Shown here: positions 59,179 through 64,000 of the stretch, piece after piece | Layout of the letters: the number at the start of each line of letters is the position of its first letter | Position numbering within the stretch: the stretch's first letter is position 1 | Source of the DNA: an uncultured Propionivibrio sp. | GTDB lineage: Bacteria; Pseudomonadota; Gammaproteobacteria; Burkholderiales; Rhodocyclaceae | Direction: 5' to 3' | Length of the DNA stretch: 64,000 nt | NCBI RefSeq assembly: GCF_963666255.1 | Contig: NZ_OY762655.1 | Location: forward strand, 682,001 to 746,000 | Translations under genes and position numbers: made by a program | The notes under the pieces: generated by a model | The model's database searches: none | What the model saw: the letters and a program-made list of their open reading frames with translations, nothing else | Told to the model about the DNA's origin: nothing

Positions 59179-60069
59179 TCAGGGCCGACCGCCCTGCCGC
59201 AGGCGCTCCATGTTGGGCACCGGCAGCGTCCGCCGCAACACGGTCTCGCCGAGCCAGTCGGCGGCGCGGCGCGCGCGCAGCGCGATTTCCTCGGGCGGCA
59301 TCTGCAGGTAATCGCTGTTGTAGACGTCGAAACTGTAATCACCGAAATAGCCGTTGTCCTCGAGCTTGACGACGAACTTCGAGAGGATGTCGCTGTGCGC
59401 ACCTTCGCCCGGAAACACCCGGAAGCGCGCCGCGGTCATGATTTCCTCCTCCGACGAACGCACTTCCTGGAGCATGAAGTCGGAAAGCTGAACGAGGAAA
59501 ACGCGCGGCGTGAAGATCGCATCGAGATCCTCCACCGGCACGCCGGCGGCGATGATGTCGAAAACGTCGATGGCGAGGCCGAGATTCGGACAATCAGCCA
59601 GGCCGACGATATCGGCGGCGGCGATGAAATCCTTGGCGGTACGGCTCCACGACAGCCCCTTGTAGGCGATGCGGATGCCTTTCGGCAAGGCGAGGAAGGC
59701 GAGCTTGCGCAGATCCTTGGCGATCTTTTCGGGGTCCGTGTCGGCATGCGTCGACGACGAAGCCTCCGCCACCAGCATGCGGCTCTGGATGCGGTCGCCC
59801 AGGGTCAGCATCGACTTGGCGACATCGACCTTGTAATCGTGCATGCGACCGTCGAGGCCCTCGAAATCGCGCAGCGCTTCCAGGCCGGTGACGCGCAGTC
59901 CGCTGCGCCGGATGGCCTGCACCGCAGTTTCGGTGTCCTGCGGGTGGCCGACGATATCGGCCGCCGAAATCATGATCTGCGTGAACCCCGCCTGTTTGGC
60001 CGCTGCCAGACGCGTCTCGAGCGAGCCGGCGAGCGAGGCGCTATCGATGCCGAAATCGTTGAAATTCAT
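59179..60069 (-). CDS. Sugar phosphate isomerase/epimerase-fold protein, QuiC1 N-domain-like
   Basis: A 296-aa xylose-isomerase-like TIM barrel. It resembles the N-terminal dehydratase domain of bacterial 3-dehydroshikimate dehydratase QuiC1: LRDFEGLDGR, IAYKGLSWSRTAKDF, LAIDVFDI, FLVQLSDF and RFRVFPGEGAHSDI. In QuiC1 the metal ligands are Glu, Asp, Gln, Glu; by eye alignment here they are Lys137, Asp168, Gln194 and Asp248, so the site is altered. It starts 5 nt after the VOC gene stop, so both are co-transcribed. It may be a dehydratase, epimerase or lyase on an unknown substrate. Confidence 0.75.
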   Translation of the reverse strand: MNFNDFGIDSASLAGSLETRLAAAKQAGFTQIMISAADIVGHPQDTETAVQAIRRSGLRVTGLEALRDFEGLDGRMHDYKVDVAKSMLTLGDRIQSRMLVAEASSSTHADTDPEKIAKDLRKLAFLALPKGIRIAYKGLSWSRTAKDFIAAADIVGLADCPNLGLAIDVFDIIAAGVPVEDLDAIFTPRVFLVQLSDFMLQEVRSSEEEIMTAARFRVFPGEGAHSDILSKFVVKLEDNGYFGDYSFDVYNSDYLQMPPEEIALRARRAADWLGETVLRRTLPVPNMERLRQGGRP

Positions 60070-60074
60070 GACGT

Positions 60075-60965
60075 TCAGGCTTGCATATCGGGGGTGGTGT
60101 GAACCAGCTCGAACATCACGCCGCCAAGCGCTGAGGTTGTCAGCGCACCGCGCTCGGTGGTGCGGACGCGCTCGGTCGACAGGAATTCGATGCCGCGCTT
60201 TTCGAGTTCTGCGGCGGTGCCGAGCACGTCGGGCGTACCGAGGCCAATGCGCTGCAGATTCTCCTCCATTGCCGCGAACTGTGCCGCGCCCTCGGGCTCG
60301 ATCAGCTGCAGGAAGAACTTGCGGCAGGGACTCTGCAAGAGCACGCCGCGCGGCATGATGCCATAACGCACGTTGTCGGGAATGCGGGTGAAGCCGAAGA
60401 TCTGGCGATAGAACTCGACCCAGTCCTCGGCCCGCTCGACGCCGACATATTGCACGAGGCCGAAGAAACCGAGCTTGTTGATCGCCGGCGGATGGCGCTC
60501 GACGCCCGGAATGGCGCGAAAATCGATGTCGAAGATCGAGAATTCGTCATAGCGGTCGACAAAATAGATCAGGCTTTCGCCGACGCCGTGAATGCCGGGA
60601 ATATTGAGTTCCAGCGCCTGCGCCCGCGGCGGCACGTCCCAGCAGCCGAGATCCTTCGCACGGCGGAACGCGGCCTCAGCGTCGCGCACGCGGAAGGCCA
60701 CGGCGCTGATGATCGGATGCTCGACCGGCGACACCGTGCGCGGCAGGTCGGCCGGCTGCGAATTGATCACGATGTTCATCGACCCCTGGCGGTACAGTTC
60801 GACCTCGCGCGAGCGGTGCCGCGCCACCGGACGGAAGCCCATGCGTTCGAGCACGTCGCCGAGGGCCTGCGGACGCGATGTCGTGTATTCGATGAATTCG
60901 ATCCCGTCCATGCCGATCGGATTGATCAGCTCTGGGATCGACTCGTGGTCAGCGTGATGTTCCAT
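60075..60965 (-). CDS. HPPD-like VOC-superfamily protein, QuiC1 C-domain-like
   Basis: A 296-aa protein of two vicinal-oxygen-chelate halves, related to 4-hydroxyphenylpyruvate dioxygenase and to the C-terminal half of QuiC1. Seen: GLVQYVGVERAEDWVEFYRQ, IFGFTRIPDNVRYGI, and VLGTAAELEKRGIEFL. Two iron ligands appear substituted: the first His (IDH in HPPD) is Lys164, and the second (QHIAL) is Arg239; the third, Glu286, is kept. It is therefore unlikely to be a standard Fe dioxygenase. AGGAGG precedes the ATG. It sits between the IclR gene and the isomerase-fold gene, same strand. Confidence 0.75.
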   Translation of the reverse strand: MEHHADHESIPELINPIGMDGIEFIEYTTSRPQALGDVLERMGFRPVARHRSREVELYRQGSMNIVINSQPADLPRTVSPVEHPIISAVAFRVRDAEAAFRRAKDLGCWDVPPRAQALELNIPGIHGVGESLIYFVDRYDEFSIFDIDFRAIPGVERHPPAINKLGFFGLVQYVGVERAEDWVEFYRQIFGFTRIPDNVRYGIMPRGVLLQSPCRKFFLQLIEPEGAAQFAAMEENLQRIGLGTPDVLGTAAELEKRGIEFLSTERVRTTERGALTTSALGGVMFELVHTTPDMQA

Positions 60966-61081
60966 TCCACCTCCTGCGTGTCTCGTGCTGCGATTTATCG
61001 CGTCGGACCGGCCGGCGCCTGCGTTATTGGCGACAGTATATCCTCAGCCGCCCGGATCGCAGCGACTTGATCGCCGCTTTC

Positions 61082-61852
61082 TCAAAAGGCCGACATCAGC
61101 GCGTATTCGGCTTCGCGCAGCAGGGGCAAGGCCCGCGCCACGGCGCGCTCGGAGGTTTCGCCCTCCATCGGCAGGCTGACGCTGACGGCACCGACGATCT
61201 CGCCACTGCGCTTGCGGATCGGCACGGCGATGCCGCGCACCGCCAGCGTCAGCTGCTGTTCGAGCAAGGCATAACCGCGATTGCGCGCATTGTTGATGTT
61301 CTCGCGCACCGCCGCCTCGGTCGTCGCCGTATGCGGCGTGTAGGCGACGAACTTGCGCCCCGTCAGCCAATGGTCGATCTCGGCCGGCGACTGGCAGGAC
61401 AACATCGCCACACCGGCGGCGACGAGATTGGCCGACAGCCGCGCACCGAGCACGAAGCCGACGTTCTGGATCTGGCTGAAGCCGTCGCGCGCGACAAAGA
61501 CGACGTCATCCTCGTCGAGCACGGCGAAAAACGCCGCGCCGCCGAGCGCGACGCTGATGCGCTGAAGGTGCGGCTGGGCGGCGCGCGGCACCTTGGCCGA
61601 ATCGAAATAGGACCAGCCGAGGCGCAGCACTTTCGGCGTCAGCCAGAAATGCTGACCGTCACTGTCGACATAGCCGAGGTGCTGCAGCGTCAGGAGATAT
61701 CGCCGCGCCGCCGAACGCGTGATGCCGGTGCGCCGTGCCGCGGTCGAGGCCGTCAGCCGCGGATGCGCGTCGTTGAAGGCTTCAATGACCCGCAAGCCCT
61801 TCTCCAATCCGGCGATCCAGTCACGCTTGTCGAGATCAATTTTCTCAATCAT
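61082..61852 (-). CDS. IclR-family transcriptional regulator
   Basis: A 256-aa regulator: N-terminal winged helix-turn-helix (about 10-75; GLRVIEAFNDAHPRLTASTA and RRTGITRSAARRYLLTLQHLGY) and C-terminal IclR effector domain (RGYALLEQQLTLAVRGIAVP). It is typical of PcaU/PobR-like regulators of aromatic or hydroaromatic catabolism. It is divergent from the acylating dehydrogenase gene, with a repeat-containing operator region between; it probably controls both sides. AGGAAA lies 6 nt before the ATG. The effector is unknown. Confidence 0.9.
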   Translation of the reverse strand: MIEKIDLDKRDWIAGLEKGLRVIEAFNDAHPRLTASTAARRTGITRSAARRYLLTLQHLGYVDSDGQHFWLTPKVLRLGWSYFDSAKVPRAAQPHLQRISVALGGAAFFAVLDEDDVVFVARDGFSQIQNVGFVLGARLSANLVAAGVAMLSCQSPAEIDHWLTGRKFVAYTPHTATTEAAVRENINNARNRGYALLEQQLTLAVRGIAVPIRKRSGEIVGAVSVSLPMEGETSERAVARALPLLREAEYALMSAF

Positions 61853-61869
61853 CGCTATTTCCTAACGTA

Positions 61870-61911
61870 ATTTGCGCGATTAACGAACTCATTTGCGCGA
61901 TTGTCGCGCAA
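61870..61911. promoter_or_regulatory. Putative IclR operator
   Basis: A 12-bp direct repeat ATTTGCGCGATT at 61870-61881 and 61891-61902 (21 bp apart, two helical turns). The second copy overlaps a perfect palindrome TTGCGCGA-TTG-TCGCGCAA at 61893-61911. It lies between the divergent IclR and dehydrogenase genes. No clear -35/-10 pair was recognised. Confidence 0.7.
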
Positions 61912-61985
61912 TAGTCAACTTTCGGCAATGCGCCGCGCGCAGCTTGCTCCTACCATGGGCAAAAAAGCGCGGCGATCCGGAACCG

Positions 61986-62002
61986 GAACGAACGAACGAA
62001 CG
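61986..62002 (+). repeat. GAAC tetranucleotide repeat
   Basis: Four tandem GAAC units plus one base, 26 nt upstream of the dehydrogenase start and about 10 nt before its Shine-Dalgarno. Confidence 0.6.
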
Positions 62003-62027
62003 CAATCATCAAAACACAGGAGCGGAC

Positions 62028-63521
62028 ATGAGCAGACAGAATGACATGGCGGAGCGCTACGCGGAGTTGAAGTGCTCGCCGGAGCAGATTCAGGAGCTGG
62101 ACGAGGCGTTTGCGCGGGCGGACAAGGCGCAGCGCGAGTTCGAGAAGTGGGACCAGGCGTCGATTGACCGGACGATCCAGTCGATTGCGCAGATCGTCGC
62201 CAACTCCAAGACCTTCCATGAACTGGTGATGCTCGGCATTTCCGAGAGCGATTTTGGTGATCCGGTCAGCCGCGAGGCCAAGCGTTTCAAGATTCGCGGC
62301 ATCCTGCGCGATTGTCTGCGCGAGAAGTCCGTCGGCATCATCGAGGAGATTCCCGAGAAGCGCATCGTCAAGTATGCCAAGCCGGTCGGCGTCATCGGCT
62401 GCGTCATTCCCGCCACCAATCCCGACCTCACCCCGGCCGGCAATGCCATTTACGCCATCAAGGCGCGTAATGCCATCATCTTCTGTCCGCATCCGCGCAC
62501 GCTCAAGACCAGCCGCAAGACGATCGAACTGATGCGCGAAGGCCTGCGTCGCGTCGGTGCCCCGGAGGATCTCGTCCAGATCCTCGGCTACAAGGGCAAG
62601 ATCAACAAGGGCTTCTCCGAAGCGATGATGACCAAGGTCGATCTGATCATCGCCACCGGTGGCCAGGGCGTCGTCCGGCGCGCCTACATGTCCGGCACCC
62701 CGGCCTATGCCGTCGGCGCCGGCAATGCCACGATGATCTGGGACGAGACGGCCAGGAAGGAGCTCAACAAGGCCGCTTTCAACACCATGCGCTCGAAGAC
62801 CTCCGATTTCGGCTCCGGCTGCTCCGCTGACGGCAACATCGTCATTCACGAGAGCATCTGGGCCGACGCGCTCAAGGAACTCGTTGCCGTCGGCGGTTAC
62901 ATGATGAGCCCGTCCGAGCAGGAGGCCATGCGCAAGGTCATGTGGGACGACGAATGCCATCGTCACTCCGACACCGTCGCCCTCTCTGCCGTCGATATGG
63001 CCAAGCACGCCGGTTTCGCCATCCCCGACGACCGCAAGTTCCTCATCGCCTCACACGGCACCGGCATCTTCAACGAGTCGCTCGAAGGCGTCTGGTGCCG
63101 CGAGAAGCTCTCCACCGTCCTCGCCGTCCATCAGTACCGCGGCGAATTCCAGAACGCCATCGACACCATCATGGCGATCCATGAGGTCGGCGGCATCGGT
63201 CACTCGGTCGGCATCTTCTCCTTCGATGACGATCACATCCACCGTCTCGCTTCCGTCGCCCGCGTCGGCCGCATCATGGTCCGCCAGCCCCAGTCCAAGG
63301 CCAACTCCGGCAGCATGAACAACGGCATGCCGATGACCTCCTCGATCGGCTGCGGCACCTGGGCCGGCAACGCCACCAGCGAGAACATCCACCTCCATCA
63401 CTACATGAACGTCACCTGGGTCTCCTGGGAGTTCGACAAGCCCGATCCCATGGTCGATGCCGAACTCTTCGGCGAGTTCTACGACCCCGAACTCGAAAAA
63501 ATCCAGTACTCGCCTTATTGA
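62028..63521 (+). CDS. CoA-acylating aldehyde dehydrogenase
   Basis: A 497-aa aldehyde dehydrogenase of the acylating (AdhE/EutE/SauS-like) class, converting an aldehyde and CoA with NAD(P)+ to an acyl-CoA or the reverse. Motifs: IPATNPDLTPAGNAIYAIKA, ARNAIIFCPHPRTLKTS, MSGTPAYAVGAGNATM, and the catalytic Cys265 in SKTSDFGSGCSADGN. No alcohol dehydrogenase domain is attached. Sulfoacetaldehyde dehydrogenase SauS is one possible relative. AGGAG precedes the ATG. It leads a plus-strand operon with the ThDP enzyme and diverges from IclR. The substrate is not evident. Confidence 0.88.
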   Translation: MSRQNDMAERYAELKCSPEQIQELDEAFARADKAQREFEKWDQASIDRTIQSIAQIVANSKTFHELVMLGISESDFGDPVSREAKRFKIRGILRDCLREKSVGIIEEIPEKRIVKYAKPVGVIGCVIPATNPDLTPAGNAIYAIKARNAIIFCPHPRTLKTSRKTIELMREGLRRVGAPEDLVQILGYKGKINKGFSEAMMTKVDLIIATGGQGVVRRAYMSGTPAYAVGAGNATMIWDETARKELNKAAFNTMRSKTSDFGSGCSADGNIVIHESIWADALKELVAVGGYMMSPSEQEAMRKVMWDDECHRHSDTVALSAVDMAKHAGFAIPDDRKFLIASHGTGIFNESLEGVWCREKLSTVLAVHQYRGEFQNAIDTIMAIHEVGGIGHSVGIFSFDDDHIHRLASVARVGRIMVRQPQSKANSGSMNNGMPMTSSIGCGTWAGNATSENIHLHHYMNVTWVSWEFDKPDPMVDAELFGEFYDPELEKIQYSPY

Positions 63522-63556
63522 TCAACACGCTAAGCAAACACACGCAACACCCAGGC

Positions 63557-63578
63557 CGCCGCACCGCGAGGTGCGGCG
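63557..63578 (+). promoter_or_regulatory. Intercistronic GNRA-loop hairpin
   Basis: Perfect 9-bp stem (CGCCGCACC with GGTGCGGCG) closed by a GCGA tetraloop, no T-run, in the 106-nt gap between the dehydrogenase and ThDP genes. Likely an mRNA stability or processing element. Confidence 0.5.
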
Positions 63579-63627
63579 AAGCCAAAACCATAATCATAAA
63601 AAAACAAGCAAACAAGGAGCGTCAGAC

Positions 63628-64000
63628 ATGAAGGATCTGATTTCGAACCAGCTGGTGAAGTATCTGGAAGCGCGTGGGGTGGAGCACATTTTCGGTTTGT
63701 GCGGGCACACCAATATTGCCGTGCTGGCCGCCCTGTCGAAGAGCGACAAGATCAAGTTCGTCAATACCCGGCATGAGCAGATCGCCGCGCACGCCGCCGA
63801 CGGTTATGCCCGCGCCACCGGCAAGGCCGCGGTGCTCCTCTCGCACCTCTCGCCCGGTCTGACCAACGCCGCCACCGGCGTCGCCAACGCTTCGCTCGAT
63901 TCGATCCCGATGGTCGTCATCGCCGGCGATGTCCCCACCCATTACTACGGCAAGCATCCCCACCAGGAAGTCAATCTGCATGCCGACGCGTCCCAGTGCG
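63628..64000 (+). CDS. ThDP-dependent enzyme, acetolactate synthase-like superfamily (partial)
   Basis: The first 124 residues of a thiamine diphosphate enzyme, cut by the window edge. The Pyr-domain pattern is clear: catalytic Glu50 in FVNTRHEQIAAHAADGYARA, LSHLSPGLTNAATGVANASL, and IPMVVIAGD. At residues 22-28 FGLCGHT carries a Gly-His pair resembling IolD (FGHGN) and cyclohexane-1,2-dione hydrolase (GHTS), rather than the PGG of acetolactate synthase. AAGGAG lies 8 nt before the ATG. It follows the acylating dehydrogenase on the same strand. Whether it is a ring-cleaving hydrolase, a carboligase or a decarboxylase cannot be settled from the fragment. Confidence 0.8.
   Translation, partial: MKDLISNQLVKYLEARGVEHIFGLCGHTNIAVLAALSKSDKIKFVNTRHEQIAAHAADGYARATGKAAVLLSHLSPGLTNAATGVANASLDSIPMVVIAGDVPTHYYGKHPHQEVNLHADASQC

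Noticed and set aside
60075-60965. 4-hydroxyphenylpyruvate dioxygenase
   Set aside because: The fold matches, but two of the three iron ligands appear replaced and the length is short (296 aa).
63628-64000. Sulfoacetaldehyde acetyltransferase (Xsc) paired with a SauS-like dehydrogenase
   Set aside because: The order SauS-Xsc would fit sulfonate metabolism, but the fragment does not carry the Xsc N-terminal pattern I recall, and the neighbours (IclR, QuiC1-like pair) fit poorly. Kept as an alternative only.

Overview
The window looks like a chromosome segment of a GC-rich betaproteobacterium of the Rhodocyclales type. The signs are the tpiA-secG-tRNA-Leu-nuoA..N block, the bamE-dapB-carA-carB-greA block with yhbY/rlmE/ftsH/folP, and the Rhodocyclales-like protein sequences. 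A complete pyruvate formate-lyase module, an LDH/MDH-fold dehydrogenase and a dicarboxylate-type TRAP transporter suggest a facultative or fermentative lifestyle. Propionivibrio would fit, but that is inference. Nearly all genes in the first 43 kb lie on the minus strand. No rRNA, IS element, phage or CRISPR array was seen.

Layout, left to right. 98-2358: a TerC/YjbE-type membrane protein and tyrS. 2445-6539: pflA, pflB and an FNT-family channel that resembles NirC more than FocA, behind a near-consensus promoter with a perfect palindrome upstream. 6930-7505: a NUDIX hydrolase. 7570-22160: the full 14-gene NADH:quinone oxidoreductase operon nuoA-N. 22568-25309: tRNA-Leu(GAG), secG, tpiA, glmM. 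25411-31685: an accessory segment between glmM and folP holding an EAL-CBS-GGDEF protein (plus strand), a TRAP transporter (dctPQM) and a CYTH-CHAD protein. 31785-36338: folP, ftsH, rlmE, divergent yhbY, greA. 36404-42226: carB, carA, dapB, bamE. 42323-46028: a SprA-like metalloprotease, a LysM lytic transglycosylase and a DegS-like protease. 46062-55942: a chemoreceptor fused to hemerythrin, an LDH/MDH-fold dehydrogenase and a Yej/Opp-type peptide ABC transporter. 56134-58943: fabI and ppiD.

The most interesting region is the right end (59179-64000, continuing past the edge). On the minus strand are an IclR regulator, an HPPD-like VOC protein and a TIM-barrel sugar-phosphate-isomerase-fold protein. 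Together the last two look like a split version of the fused 3-dehydroshikimate dehydratase QuiC1, but ligand positions of the metal sites in both halves appear substituted. Diverging from them are a CoA-acylating aldehyde dehydrogenase and a truncated ThDP-dependent enzyme with a Gly-His motif like that of IolD and cyclohexane-1,2-dione hydrolase. The IclR/ALDH intergenic region carries a 12-bp direct repeat at 21-bp spacing and an overlapping perfect palindrome. The gene set mirrors the logic of inositol breakdown (isomerase-fold dehydratase, ThDP ring cleavage, acylating dehydrogenase). It could be an undescribed route for a cyclic or hydroaromatic acid; the substrate is not shown by the sequence.

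Nuo supplies respiratory NADH oxidation, and Pfl plus the FNT channel supplies anaerobic pyruvate cleavage and formate movement. The TRAP and peptide transporters feed carbon. The hemerythrin chemoreceptor and the EAL/GGDEF protein link oxygen and c-di-GMP to motility or biofilm behaviour.
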